DNA of 64,000 nt from Rhinopithecus roxellana (GCF_007565055.1 NC_044550.1:83948033-84012032), one strand, 5' to 3'; positions 35,998 through 48,321 are shown, counted from the stretch's first letter. A program made the numbers and translations. The notes: generated by a model not told the origin, from the sequence alone.

Positions 35998-37140
35998 TCA
36001 TAAACGCAAGACCTGAAACTACAAATATCCTAGAAGGTAACATTGGAAAAACCCCTCTAGACATTGGCTTAAGCAAGGATTTCATGACCAAGAACCCAAA
36101 AGCAAACGCAATAAAAACAAAGATAAATAGCTCTAATTAAAGAGCTTTTACACAGCAAAAGGAACAGGCAGCAGAGTAAACGGACAACCCACAGAGTGGG
36201 AGAAAATCTTCACAATGTATACATCTGACAAAGGACTAATAACTAGAATCTATAATGAACTCAAATCCGTAAGAAAAAAAATCCCATCAAAAAGTGGGCT
36301 AAGGACATGAATAGACAATTCTCAAAAGAAGATATTCAAATGGCCAACAAACATATGGGAAAATGCTCAACATCACTAATGATCAGGGAAATGCAAATCA
36401 AAAGCACAATATGATACCACCTTACTCCTGCAAGAATGGCCATAATCAAAGAATCAAGAAACAGTAGATGTTGGTGTGGATGCAGCCACCAGGGAACACT
36501 TCTACACTGCTGGTGGGAATGTAAACTAGTACAGCCACTATGGAAAAGAGTGTGGAGATTCCTCAAAGAACTAAAAGTAGAACTACCATTTGATCCAACA
36601 ATCCCACTACTGGGTATCCACCCAGAGGAAAAGAAGTAATTATTTAAAAAGGTACTTGCACACGCATGTTTATAGCAGTACAATTCACAATTGGAAAATC
36701 ATGGAACCAACTCGAATGTCCATCAATCAACAAGTGCATAAAGAAACTGATATATATATAATGGAATAGTAAGTATCCATGAAAATGAATGAATTAACAG
36801 CATTTGCAGTGACCTGGATGAGATTGGAGACTATTATTCTAAGTGAAGTAACTCAGGAATGGAAAACCAAACATCTACGTTCTGACTGACATGTGGGAGC
36901 CAAGCTATGAAGACACAAAGGCATAAGAATGACACAATGGACTCTGGGGACTTGCGGGGAAGAGTGGGAAGGTTGAGGGATAAAAGACTACAAATATGGT
37001 GCAGTGTATACTGCTCAGGAGATGGGTGCACCAAAATCACCACTAAAGAACTTACTCATGTAACCAAACACCACCTGTACCCCAATTAACTTATGGAAAA
37101 ATAAAAAATTAAATAAATAAATAAATAATAAAATAATTAC
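35998..37140 (+). mobile_element. L1 (L1PB/L1MA-type), 5' truncated, 3' end present
   Basis: About 1.1 kb covering the C-terminal part of ORF2 and the 3'UTR. Translated traces include the Cys-rich segment (CWCGCSHQGTLLHCWWEC) and ELPFDPTIPLLGIHPEEKK, with stops and shifts between. The 3'UTR ends in caaacaccacctgtaccccaatt and a long A/T-rich tail (aaataaataaataaataa). The 5' truncation is typical of incomplete reverse transcription. Confidence 0.92.
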
Positions 37141-38574
37141 TTATACAATTTCCTTGTTGATGCTAGGAAATTTTTACCAATTTAACTCCATTTACCATCA
37201 TCTCATCTTTTGTATTATTGTCATGCATTTTGAACTTCATATTTTTATTCTCAAAATAAATTGTTTTTGCATAGTCATTAAAAAAATTAGTAAAAAAATT
37301 CCATTATTGAGGGGATTTCTCTCAACTACAAATGCTACTACCACCAGACCCCCTTAACCTTCATGCTAGCTTCTAGCTCTAAAATCAAAGTATTGGTCAG
37401 TTGACAACAAGGTTGTGTTTCATTTGACTCTAACAATAGTATGACAAATCCTCTCATGTTTCTGTATTTGTGAAGGTTCTAAGGTAGATGTTAATACTGG
37501 GAGTTTCTCAAATCATCAGTGATACCACCCTTTGAAGCTGTGGCTGGGCTACTAGTTTATTCCAATTACTCAAGCTGCCAAGGAAGATGTGAGCCTCCTT
37601 GAAAGGGAGATTTCAGCCCCTTCCCCACCTCTGACATCTTAGGGGGTGACACTGCTTCTCCAGGTATTCTCTCTAGAAGCCATCCTAGACTGAGCCCACC
37701 TATGTTCCAAGAGTCAGCTGTGTGAAGGAGTTGGCCTCCCAAATCATCTAAATGAGGGAGACTTTCATGTCTGCACATGTATGCACACTTGACCATAGAT
37801 ATTAGTGCACATATGATCAGCAAGTAAGGAAAGCAATAAATCAAAGAAGTATATTACTAAGTAATTTTAGTTATTTTAATTTTAAATAATTGGTTTCATC
37901 TAAGTGATCTCAATTAGGTCATGGTATGTCTTAAGCTGAATGTTACTCTAGCTTAAATTTTTTGTTTCTGAGAGTTACAAGACTGGTCTGAGGACAGCCA
38001 TCTTTAATAGATGGTGTGTCTTTGAAAGGTGGAGTGTATAATGTTATATTTCAGAAAACAGCAAAATAGCTCTCTTACACATTGAAACAGGGTCCCCTAA
38101 TATAGCAGAGGTCCCGAAGGAGCTTCTTAGAGGGAAATCCCAGTCACTACTAATAGTAATCTATTCTTTGTACTTTTCACTTAATGGGACCTATTTCTGT
38201 GTTTGCCTGAAAAAAAGGCATTCTTATGCAAGATTTGTTTCTTGATTGATTTAGGCAATCCGTATTTCCTATCTAATCCTTCGGAAATGAAAAGGTGCAT
38301 GATCGGTGTGAGAGAATGGGTTCATAGAAAACCTCCACTAACCCTCTTGAAGAACTTACAGGTAGCCTGAGGCCAAGGAGATACTGTAGGGCTCTCCTGT
38401 TCCAATCTGTGCACACACAGGAAGATCTGCTGGGAGAGAATATTTAGGGATAACCTGGAGAAAGGGTGACAGCGAATACAAGGCTTATAGCAGCCTTCCA
38501 GCTTATATTGCAAACTCCTTGCTGGTAAGGCCTTAGATATTGAGTTTATTGTGTGATTACATGGCCAAGGGAAT
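37141..38574. other. Unique sequence, no gene seen
   Basis: No recognised repeat or exon; the longest frame is 92 codons (37844-37566, minus), unrecognised. Confidence 0.5.
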
Positions 38575-38705
38575 GGGGTGGGGGATAGTTTCTATGTACC
38601 GGAAACTCTTTAGAAAAATTAGCTCATTTAATCCTTGGAACAACCCTTTTAGGTAGTAGGATCATTATCCCCATTTTATAAATGAGGATATAAGCTGCAT
38701 TTCTT
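38575..38705 (+). mobile_element. MIR SINE fragment
   Basis: Core readable: tagctcatttaatccttggaacaacccttttaggtagtaggatcattatccccattttataaatgagga. Confidence 0.82.
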
Positions 38706-39097
38706 TCTTTTATTAGTTTATTGTGCTTCCTTTTTGTCACTCTCTAATTTATGACATTGGAGCAGAAGGAAAAACATAGGCTTCTTTGAACTTCCGGTAG
38801 TTTGGTCATCAAATGTACAAATATATACACGTATATGTTTATTTTACAAATACTTTTTGAGTACCTACTATGTGCAGGGCATTTGCTTGATACTGTTGAA
38901 AATGGGAAGATAAACGCCAAGCCGCAGCAATCAAGATGCTCACAGCCAGTACAGGAGATTAAAAATAAAGACTTAAACTTCACTGTGAGAGTAAAATAAT
39001 GTAATTGATTATTTCAAAAAGAGAGGAATGGAGCCAGTGAATCCTGTAAATCTCTTTGAACCAGAACTCATCCACAGCTTAACCCCCAATAGATAAA

Positions 39098-39101
<4 letters not shown>
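38706..39101. other. Unassigned; old LINE/SINE-like text at 38835-38960
   Basis: The phrase gagtacctactatgtgcagggcatttgc, with a following ..gataaacgcc..gatgctcacagcc, belongs to a common ancient repeat type. The family was not determined. Confidence 0.4.
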
Positions 39102-39142
<41 letters not shown>

Positions 39143-39447
39143 TGGAGTCTCGCTCTTGTCACCCAGGCTGGAGTGCAATGGTGTGATCTCAGCTCATTGC
39201 AACTTCCGCCTCCTGGATCAAGTTGCAACTTCCGCCTCCTGGATTCAAGTGATTCTTCTGCTTCAGCCGCCTGAGTAGCTGGGAGTACAGGCACCCAGCA
39301 CTATGCCCAGCTAATTTTTGTATCTTTGGTAGAGACAGGGTTTCATCATGTTGGCCAGGCTCGTCTCAAACTCCTGACCTCAGGTGATCCACCCATCTCG
39401 GCCTCCCAAAGTGCTGGGATTACAGGCGTGAGCCATTGCGCCTGGCC
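39102..39447 (-). mobile_element. AluS-type with an internal 26-bp tandem duplication
   Basis: Reverse Alu starting with T38 (39102-39139) and ending at ggcc (39447). Bases 39199-39224 and 39225-39250 are near-identical tandem copies of the gcaacttccgcctcctgga segment, a slippage-type duplication inside the element. The flanks agataaatagc and agattaacagc look like a decayed target-site duplication. Confidence 0.94.
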
Positions 39448-39850
39448 ACAGATTAACAGCATTTTTGGAACATATCATTCACTGACTCCCAAAATATCAT
39501 TCCCTGGATAGATCTTAGCTTACAATTCACCAAGCAACCACAGGAGAACGGTAGAACCGGCCCAGAGGATGCAACCCGGAGAATGGAATTGTGGGGAAGA
39601 AGCACCCAAGAAGAGCAGCTGCAACCAGCTCATTAGCACTGCCGTGGAGCCACGGCTTTGATGCCAGTCCAGTAACAGGAGTGGCTTCTATCATACTCAC
39701 AAAATGGTCAAAGGTTCCACTGACTTCATTCTGATCTACAGTATCTTATAAGAATGGTCTAGAATGCCGCCTAGTTTTTCACACATTCATGGGAAAATGA
39801 CGGCACATTTCCCCTCTCTGGATCTGGTATGAAAGACTGTTAGAGAGGCA

Positions 39851-40010
39851 TGGCAGCTAACTCCTATAATCCCAGCACTTTTGGGGGCTGAGGTGGGAGG
39901 CCTCCTTGAGCCCAAGAGTTTGAGGCTGCAGTGGGCGATGATGGCACCACTGCACTCCAACCTGGGCAACAGAGCAGAACAAGATCCTGTCTCTGAAAAA
40001 TAAAAAATTT
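39851..40010 (+). mobile_element. Alu monomer (FLAM-like) or internally deleted Alu
   Basis: About 160 bp: taatcccagcacttttgggggctgagg, then gagcccaagagtttgaggctgcagtg and cactgcactccaacctgggcaacagagc, with a short tail. It has only one monomer's worth of sequence. Confidence 0.85.
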
Positions 40011-40990
40011 TTTAAAAAGTTTTCAAAAAGACTGCCTAGCTAGCCAAGCCCCTCTCTCTACCTTAAATGGTGCCTCTACCTACTCCCTGTCTTAGACCTT
40101 TTCATCACTGAGGGTTTTCTGTCACTCTGTAACTGCTATTTACTTCTGTGTCAGTTAGGGTCCCATAAAGATTACTCAGGTTAAGTTATTTGAAAGGGTT
40201 CAGGAAACTTCACAAAGCACACTTACCTAAGACTTGAAATAAAGGCAAAAGCTCAGGTATACCAAGAGAAAGAGATTGCACTCAAGCACTGGGAATCTGA
40301 GACATCTCCAGGCACTAGGTTTCTTCTGATTTGCATAAGGAGGTGCTTGCTCTCCAGATTAAATAACCAAGACTTGTGACATGAACCTGGAAAACCTCTA
40401 GGCAGAAGTCCCCCCAAACCCCACACCCCTTTGTCAGCCAAGTCAGGCAACGGGTCATACCAGGTGAAAGCTATCAACAAACATTCTGGCTCTGGGGTTT
40501 GCCAGGGGATTTCTGGACTGTAAACAGTGCATTAAAAATCACTGATTAGTTGGTTAGTTAGCCCACTGACCTTCAATTGGGCAAGAGTCAAAACAAAGCA
40601 CCCAGGCATTCATGGAGGTCAGCATGGAGCTGCCCAGTCAAGCTGTAAAAATAACTGTATGACACAGGTGTGAGCAAAAGAAACTGATTCTGATTCATGT
40701 AAGCAGCAAGGAATTTAGTTAGACTTGGAAACAGGCACATAGCAAGGCAGGCCCTGGACAACGTAGCAGGAATGACAAGGTGCTGCCAGGACCTAATGGA
40801 GTTCCAATCAGTTTTTCAGTTCTTTTGTCTCTCTATTCATAGTTCAAATTCACAGTAAAAAGAACATTTCAATAACTAGACTTGGGTTGTGTATCTATCC
40901 CCAGTCTAAGTAAGTATGGGGCTCCTGATGACAGTTAAACTAGACTGGGTGAGAAGCAATTTCTGAAAAGAAAATTGTTGTTAGAAAGGC
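40011..40990. other. Unassigned; possible old repeat from 40148
   Basis: tgtgtcagttagggtccc at 40147 is a frequent start of an old interspersed repeat, but the remaining text could not be matched. No gene recognised. Confidence 0.35.
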
Positions 40991-40997
40991 AAAATTG

Positions 40998-41363
40998 GCC
41001 GGGCTCGGTGGCTCACGGCTGTAATCCTAGCACTTTGGGAGGCCGAGGCGGGCAGATCACTTGAGGTCAGGAATTCAAGACTAGCCTGGCCAACATGGCA
41101 AAACCCTGTCTCTACTAAAAATAAAAAAAAATTAGCCAGGTGTGGTGGTGTGCACCTGTAATCCCAGCTACTCAGGAGGCTGAGGCAGGAGAATCTCTTG
41201 AACCCGGGAGGCAGAGGTTGTGGTGAGCCGAGATCGCACCATTGCACTCCAGCCTGGATGACAGAGCGGCACTCTATCTCAAAAAAAGAAAAAAAAGAAA
41301 AAAAAAATGAAGAGAAGAGAAGAGAAGAGAAAAGAGAAAAAAGAAAAGAAAAGAAAAGAGAGA
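40998..41363 (+). mobile_element. AluS-type with a long A/G-rich tail
   Basis: Full dimer starting ggccgggctcggtgg and ending in a tail of a7-g-a6 and (GAAAA/GAGAA)n units, 41281-41363. The 7-bp aaaattg at 40991-40997 recurs at the end of the tail (about 41364-41370). Confidence 0.95.
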
Positions 41364-41370
41364 AAAAATT

Positions 41371-44252
41371 GCATTTAGGGTTGCCAAAACCCAGCCAATG
41401 TTCACTACAGCTTGTGACCAACTGTAAGTGAGAAGTCTTGGGTAATTTGTGTAAAATACTTTATGTCTAAAGCAATGGCCTCAAGTCATTTCTTCTGAAC
41501 ATACTGCTCTTTTCTACATTCCTCTTCCTATATTACACTCACCCCACCCACCATATACCACCAGCTGCACACAGCTATTGTTGTTTTAGAAAACTGTATG
41601 TACTAGCTGATGTAAAAATGTAAACAAAAAAATAACAACTGGTGGTTTTTAAATAGATTTTACTATAAAACTTATATATGCCATTATAGAAATGTGAAAG
41701 TGAAGACATTTATAATGAAAACCATAAAAATAATTTGTAATTGTACTATATAGGGGTAGATTCCTATAAATATGTTGTTATATTTCCTTCAGGTTTTATA
41801 TTGCTATTGTAGTTTTGCCTATGCATTTGTATAGTAATGTAAACATCATCTATTCCATACTGTTATAATACATAATTTGGACCCTGTAGTCTATTCAGAT
41901 TTGGTGCGGGGGTCACTGGCTTTTTTTAAAAAAACTTTGTTTTATAATGAACATTTGTACTCAAGTTTATGATTTTTCCCCATATATATGCACGTGTATT
42001 TTTTAAGAAATTTGTAGTTTGGGTGGCCTTTACAGAGCCATGTGGATTAACTTTGCCTAAGAGTCTCTGAAGAAACAAAACAGCTGCACAACCTCAAGTA
42101 ACCCTGGAAAATGGTGCCCACAAGGGGAAGCAATTGGAAATCAGCCCAAGAGCTTGCCAGGAAGAAGCAAAGAGGGTGAGAGCCAGCAGAAATTAAACGA
42201 TTTAGCAAGGCGGGTGGAAGTCACTTAGAGCCAAAGAACTGCCCAGCTAGTCCCTTCTGAGAAAGAAAACACTGTTAATAGCAGAAGTCTAGGTTCTGGC
42301 ATCAATTTAACTTGCATCGTAGTCTGTTCCCACTTTCTGTCCTCAGTCTGCCACCCCACCAAGAACTTCTATATTTTCTGGTGTCTCCATGCCCTTCCCA
42401 GTCCCACTAAGAACCTATTTATAACAGCAGGAGCTCGCCTTGGTCCACTGTGACATGCAGGATGCTTTGCTGGGAAAGTTCTGCCTGACTCACTGAGGCT
42501 ATGTGAAGAGTGGGGAGGGAGTTGGTGAGGCGAGTTTCTGGCGTGACTGTCCTTAGAATGTGTACTGAGTTTCCTCAGGGTTCACTGCTCCCGTCTGTGA
42601 CTCAACCAGAAATGTAGAACATGCATGAAGACTGTGTGAACCACAGGTATTTGATTTGGTGGGTGGGGGGCATAGGGCTACACTGAATTCATAACTATGG
42701 AAATAGTTTTTTCTCCATAAATTTTCTGTCTCCCTTAATCTATAGTGCTACCTGACCCTTTAACGTTGGCCATGAACAAATCACAGAAATATTTTCCTTA
42801 AAAGATGAGTGGGAGGAAATTCTAAAACTGGCTAGGAGTGATGTTTTAAAATTGCCATGTATTAATACTATCAAATAACCAAATATTATTTGATCGTACC
42901 AAATCAGGGTGAAAGGTAAAGTTTTTTATGAGATTCAAGTGCAACTTACCTAAAAGTAATATTTTAAAATTGACATCCTGTTTTCCTACAAAAGCTCCAT
43001 GGTCTATTAATTTGCCAGTGAAAATTACTGAGCTACTTTTGTTTGTTAATGAGATAAATGCCAAACACAAATGTGAGTTAAGCTTGACACTGTGAATGAA
43101 GCCACTAAGATATGTAATGTCAAAGCCATCTCTCATCAAAAAGCACTACGAGCGTGTCATGTCTAGATTCTGGGGGTAAACCCTTGGTTAATAATAGCAT
43201 AGAAGAATCACAAATTTATTCACACTATAATGACATGTAAAGAAAATACAGATTTCCACTTCCTCCTATAATTGAGTCTATCTTTCTCATAAGCCTCTAC
43301 CTGGTGGATAATGAGAGGGAAAAAAAAAAAACTTAACATAGTCTGATTCAATAATTTAAAATATCCCTTTGGTAAATGCTCCATCTCTGAGGTCATGAAT
43401 GAGGTCAAGATCAGTCTCTTAAATATCACTCCAGATCATCTCTGGCTTTATCAGCAAGGAGTGTGGTGTATACAATCAGATGGTGACAGAAAAGACAATA
43501 GCCATCCTCTGGACCCTCTTTGGCCCCTTAGGCACAGTGACTTGTTCAGGCTGGATTTAAACACTAAATTGTGACGAGCCCATCTCTGGGCTTCCTGCTG
43601 GCATCTGTTACTGAAAGGCTGCTGCGTTTCCTGGCTTCATGTGTGGGATTCTGTGAAGTCCACTCATGTTCCAGGCTTGAGTTTGCCATGAGCAAGTGCT
43701 GCAGCCTGTCAGAGTCTGCCCCTCCTCTTCCCTCTGCCCTTTGCCTAGGCTGTGCACTTAGCTGTGAGGGCATCCCTTACCCTTCTTCTACTACAGATCC
43801 CTGGCCCATTCACTGGCTCTCCTTGGAGACCTGTGGGCTTGTTTGAGTTCCATTCACATCCCAGAGGTGTGAAGTAGACCTGGGAAAGCTAATCCTGGCC
43901 CTTCTTCTGCTCAATCCTGTTCTGCTACTCAGTGCTCGGCTGTGGCCATCCTGACCCCTCCACCATCCCGTGTTGAGGTGGTCACTCTATATGGAAGTTC
44001 CTTACAGGGTTCCAAACTGGGCAAATTATTCTCCTTTGACCCAAAACCTCTCCTCCCTTGGCTTCTGACCAGAAAGAGAAAAAATGGGGACATGTATGTC
44101 TCACCCAGCCTCTCCCATTTTTCTCTCCTTCTAACAATCTCCTGGTAGGGGGAGAGTTGGGTGAGGATTCCCGTAGGTAAACTCCACAAACTGCCAGTCT
44201 TGACTCTTGAAATTTTAAAGAATCTTGGTTATTAGAAATACCTCAGCTGGCA
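41371..44252. other. About 2.9 kb unassigned, GC-richer toward 43.5-44.2 kb
   Basis: No repeat family or gene recognised. The 43571-44148 part is pyrimidine-rich and open in short frames on both strands (up to 91 codons), without motifs I know. Confidence 0.4.
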
Positions 44253-45182
44253 GAGACACAACAAATAAAGAAAACTTCAGGCCAATATCCTTGATGAACA
44301 TCAATGCAAAAATCCTCAACAAAATACTGGCAAACTGAATCTAGAAGCACATAGAAAAACTAATCCACCATGATCAAGTAGGCTTTGTCCCTGGGATGCA
44401 AATCAATAAATGTGATTCATCACATAAACAGGACTAAAGACAAAAACTATGATTATCTTGATAGATGCAGACAAGGCTTTTGATAAATTCAACACACCTT
44501 TATGATAAAAACTCTCAATAAACCAGGAATTGAAGGAACAAACCTCAAAATAGTAAGAGCCATCTATGACAAACCCACAGCCAACATCATATTGAATGAG
44601 CAAGCTGGAAGCATTCCCCTTGAATAGCAGCACAAGACAAGAATGCTTTCTCTCGCCACTCCTATTTAACATAGTATTGGAAGTCCTGGCCAGAGCAATA
44701 AGGCAAGAGAAAGAAATAAAGTACATCCAAATAGGAAGAGAGGAAGTCAAACTATCATTGTTTAGAGATGACATGATTCTATATCTAGAAAACCCCATAG
44801 TCTTGGCCCAAAAGCTCCTTTAGCTGATCAACAACTTCAGCAAAGTCTCAGGATACAAAATCAAAATACAAAAATCATTAACATCCCTACACACCAACAG
44901 TTAAGCTGAAAGCCAATTCCGGAATGCGATCCCATTCACAATTGCCGCAAACATAATAAAATACCTAAGAATACAGCTAACCAGGTGAAAGAGCTCTACA
45001 ATGAGAATTACAAACCACTGCTCAAAGAAATCAGAGATGACACAAACATGGAAAAATATTTCCTGCTCATGGATAGGAAGAATCAATATCATTAAAATGG
45101 TCATGCTACCCAAAACAATTTATAGATGAAATGCTATTCCTATCAAACTACCAATACCATTCTTCACAGAACTAGAAAAAGT
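44253..45182 (+). mobile_element. L1 ORF2 internal fragment, truncated at both ends
   Basis: About 930 bp of reverse-transcriptase-domain sequence (NFRPIS-like start aacttcaggccaatatcc; the recognisable segment LFNIVLEVLARAIRQEKEIK). The catalytic FADD motif reads FRDD, so the active-site alanine position is mutated, and several stops interrupt the frame. It stops abruptly at about 45182 inside ORF2 with no 3'UTR or tail, so it is not an ordinary 5'-truncated insertion. Confidence 0.9.
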
Positions 45183-45711
45183 TTGTGTAAGCAAAAAAAT
45201 CTGATTATAACTTTTTAAATTTAGAACCTTAACTCTAATGGTGTTTCTGTATAGTTTAAATATAAATGATATATTTAGTTTGTATAAACCAATATAAAAT
45301 TCTCAGTAATGCATCTACCACATATGTGAGGGAGTATCACTATGCCTTGTTTGGTATATTACCAAGGGTTTTTCCCTATTTGAAAAAGTCACCAAGGTTC
45401 TACTTCTTATTGAGTCACATAGCTGGATAGTTCTGCATGGCTAGCTGCCATACTCAGGATGACTGTGGAGGCACAAATATTTTGTCTTCTGGTGTCATTT
45501 GTACCCTAGCATTATGTTGAAATGCTTATTAGTTCACCATTTGCCAATTATTATGAAATGCATATTATTTGCCAATTTCTTCTATTCTCCTTTATGTTAT
45601 AATTAGAGCACTCTCATGTGCTCTAATTTAAATAACATAGTATCTTGTGTTAGCTCTAAAAATTTCTTTCTAAGACAGTAAAAGGAAAAGAAAATATAAA
45701 ACTATTTGTTG
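45183..45711. other. Unassigned AT-rich sequence
   Basis: No gene; contains the perfect inverted repeat listed separately. Confidence 0.5.
45601..45628. repeat. Perfect 11-bp inverted repeat
   Basis: aattagagcac and gtgctctaatt are separated by six bases (tctcat). It is a hairpin-capable palindrome outside any recognised transposon. Confidence 0.9.
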
Positions 45712-46008
45712 GAGGAGAAGGGATTGGGGAAGCATTGGTCAACAAACACAAAATTTCCAGTTACACAGGAGGAATAAGTTCAAGAGACCTCTTGAACATC
45801 ATGGTATCTATAGTTAATAACAATATATTGTATACTTGAAAATTGCAAGGAGATTTTAAGCACTTGGCACAAAAAATACATATGTGATGTCATGCATATG
45901 TTAAAGAGCCTGATTTAGCCATTCCACAATATACACATTTATCAAAACATCATGCTAGATACCATAGGTATACACAATTTTTAATTGTCAATTTAAAATA
46001 CATAAATA
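45712..46008 (+). mobile_element. L1M 3'UTR fragment
   Basis: Follows the L1MA/MB 3' end: gaagggattggggaagcattggtcaa, agttacacaggaggaataagttc, ctatagttaataacaatatattgtatacttg, cattccacaatatacacatttatcaaaacatcatgc, ending in a short A-rich terminus. Confidence 0.85.
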
Positions 46009-46089
46009 AATATTTGTTATATAAAGAGAGTTAGAATCAGATAAGGTTAAGAGTCACTGTTCTATGCAGTTCCTATTTTTCCGCTTTCC

Positions 46090-46315
46090 ATATTAAGTGT
46101 TTCCTGTGTGCCAAACGCTACGTATTTCCCAGACTTGCTCTCTTTCACTTTTCCCAACCTTCTATAGATGATATAAAACTATACAATTTTACATTGGTTT
46201 ATATAAACTAAAGCTTAAAGAATCTAAGTAAACAAGTAAGTGGAAAAATCCAAGATTCAAGTTCAAGTCCACCTGGCTGCAAGGCCTGGCATCTTAACCA
46301 TTCCATGTATTTAAC
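46090..46315 (+). mobile_element. MIR SINE
   Basis: From gtgtttcctgtgtgccaaacgctacg, via tttatataaactaaagcttaaagaatc, to tcaagtccacctggctgcaaggcctggcatcttaacca, the usual MIR order. Confidence 0.8.
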
Positions 46316-46895
46316 TAATGTAGAAAAAGGTCATCTTTTGTAAATATTACTACCATATTTTTATGTACATAGTTTAACAACCTACTTATTGAAGATATTT
46401 ATCTAGCAATTAAAAAGAGCAGCAACTAAGCACTAGAGCCTTTTGTTTTAATGTACGCTTTGTGTGGTTTTTAATAAACTCTGTTACCTAATTGCCTTAC
46501 TCAGCGTATCTGTGCTATCATAACTTCTTTAATGTTTTATGTGGAAAAATACTATTCCTTAAAATGTAAGTTATTAGCTAACAATTTTTAAATTCAGTAT
46601 TTCTCTAGAGTCCTTCATCCAGAAAATCCTAAGTACTTCAGCAACACTAATCCTATATGGAAAATAGTCCCACTCTCTAATTATGAAAAATGACAATGAG
46701 TATATTTCCATCCAAGCGTTACCTCAGAGAGCAGTCAGATCACAGAACACCTAAAAAGTGCAATAGACTCATCCAGTTTCAGAGAAGGGTTTTGCTCAGC
46801 AGCCATTGTGAATCTAGGTCAACAGAGAATGTCAGCTGATAAAAATAAAGACAATGATGAGTGCCTGTAATATGACCACCACTTTACATGTATTA

Positions 46896-47353
46896 TTAGG
46901 TTGATGCAAAAGTTACTGAGATTTTTGCCATTGAAAGTACTGGCAAGTCAGGCACGGTAACTCACGCCTGTAATCCCAGCACTTTGGAAGGCTGAGGCAG
47001 GTCCATCACCTGAGGTCAGGAGTTCGAGATCAGCCAGGCCAACACGGTGAAACCCTGTCTTTACTAAAAGCACAAAAATTAGCTGGGAGTGGTGGTGGGC
47101 ACCTGTAATCCCAGCTACTCTGGAGGCTGAGGCAGGAGAATCACCTGAACCCAAGAGGTGCAGGTTGCAGTGAGTGAGATGGCGCCATTGCACTCCAGTC
47201 TGGGCTACAAGAGTGAAACTCTATCAAAAAAGAAAGAGAGAGAGAAAGAGAGAGACAGAGAGAGAGAAGGAAGGGAGGGAGGGAGGGAGGGAGGGAGGGA
47301 GGGAGGGAGGAAGGAAGAGGAAAAAAAACACAATTACTTTTGCACCAAGCTAG
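46896..47353 (+). mobile_element. MADE1 mariner-type MITE, split by an Alu
   Basis: The left arm 46896-46946 reads ttaggttgatgcaaaagtt and gatttttgccattgaaagta; the right arm 47329-47353 reads acaattacttttgcaccaagctag, the inverted repeat of the left arm. TA flanks both ends (46894-46895 and 47354-47355), as expected for mariner insertion. MADE1 hairpins gave rise to the miR-548 family; here the Alu between the arms breaks the 80-bp hairpin. Confidence 0.9.
46947..47328 (+). mobile_element. AluS-type inside MADE1, with GA/GGGA tail
   Basis: Dimeric Alu (gtcaggcacggtaactcacgcc..gggctacaagagtgaaactctatc) followed by about 100 bases of (GA)n and (GGGA)n. The (GGGA)n block, about 47273-47310, has more than four closely spaced GGG runs and can form G-quadruplexes. 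Confidence 0.93.
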
Positions 47354-47510
47354 TATTTATTTATTAACCCATGAGTTAGGTATTATCACCTTTATTATAC
47401 AGAAGAACAACTGAGGGCTCCAAGAGGTTTAAGTGACTTAAGAGACTCCAACACAGAGTGTGCAAGCTGGGATTGGAGCCCAGCATGTTCCATTATGCTA
47501 ATCTACTCGA

Positions 47511-48321
47511 CTTCATGTGTGTGGGGATTTGAGGCAGTTACAGGGAGTCATATTATGACTGAGGGGAGTTTTGGTGTGGGCTACGGATTAAACCTTCAGT
47601 TAAGTCTTGCTTACACCTAGGATGTCTAATATCCAGTGAATGTTCCCAACTGTCTCTAACACATAAGGATTTCACTGGATTTGGGCAGTTAACATGCCAC
47701 TTCAAGGATGGGAATGTTTCTTGGGAAATCCAAGTGACAGGAAAGCTTGAGTACACTCTTTAATAGCATGCAAATGATGGGGGTAGAAATTCCCAGAACC
47801 GTTTTCGCCACTTTCCTGCACTCTCTCCATTTTTGGTACTGCTATTCGATAGCTCTCATGTCCTAGGAAAGTCGTATCACTGCTGAGAAACTCTTTCTTT
47901 AAAGCCATATATAACTTCTATCTTCTCATCATCTTCTTTCATTTGTTTTGGGACAGAACTTTAGAAAGTTAAATTGAAAATTTAAAAACTAAATATAAAA
48001 GCAGCAGCCACTGGGTGTCACTGATTTACCACTTGAATGTACCTCGTCCCACATATCTATAGCAGGAAAATACCTGGCCTTTTTATTGGACTATTTCAAA
48101 GTACTTTATGTTCTTGAGTGCTATAGATAAGCAGAAGAATTTAAAATGTTTAAAACATGAATTTTGTGACACTGAGAAGCTCAATGACCATTACTGTATG
48201 CTCTGTTACAGCTATTTATAACTGTAAGTAAAAATATTCCCATTTTAGAGAGGGATACACTAAAGCAGAGCAAGCTAACAAATCGAGGATGGCAGAGAAC
48301 ACACTCTTAAACTTTATTATT
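47511..48321. other. Unique sequence, no gene seen
   Basis: No recognised repeat; frames at most 68 codons. Confidence 0.5.

Larger units (their letters stand above)
46858..47510 (+). mobile_element. MIR SINE split by MADE1 plus Alu
   Basis: The left piece (46858-46895) ends in accaccactttacatgtatta. The right piece (47354-47510) resumes with ttattaacccatgagttaggtattatcacctttattatacag and ends in gattggagcccagcatg. Together they form one MIR core, interrupted at a TA dinucleotide by a mariner element. Confidence 0.78.

Noticed and set aside
41281..41366. Possible independent GA-rich minisatellite
   Set aside because: It is the degenerate tail of the adjacent Alu rather than a separate feature.
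40981..41421. 146-codon minus-strand frame
   Set aside because: It is a translation of an Alu complement and its A/G tail (the familiar SPGVQWCDLGSPQ-type Alu peptide), not a gene.
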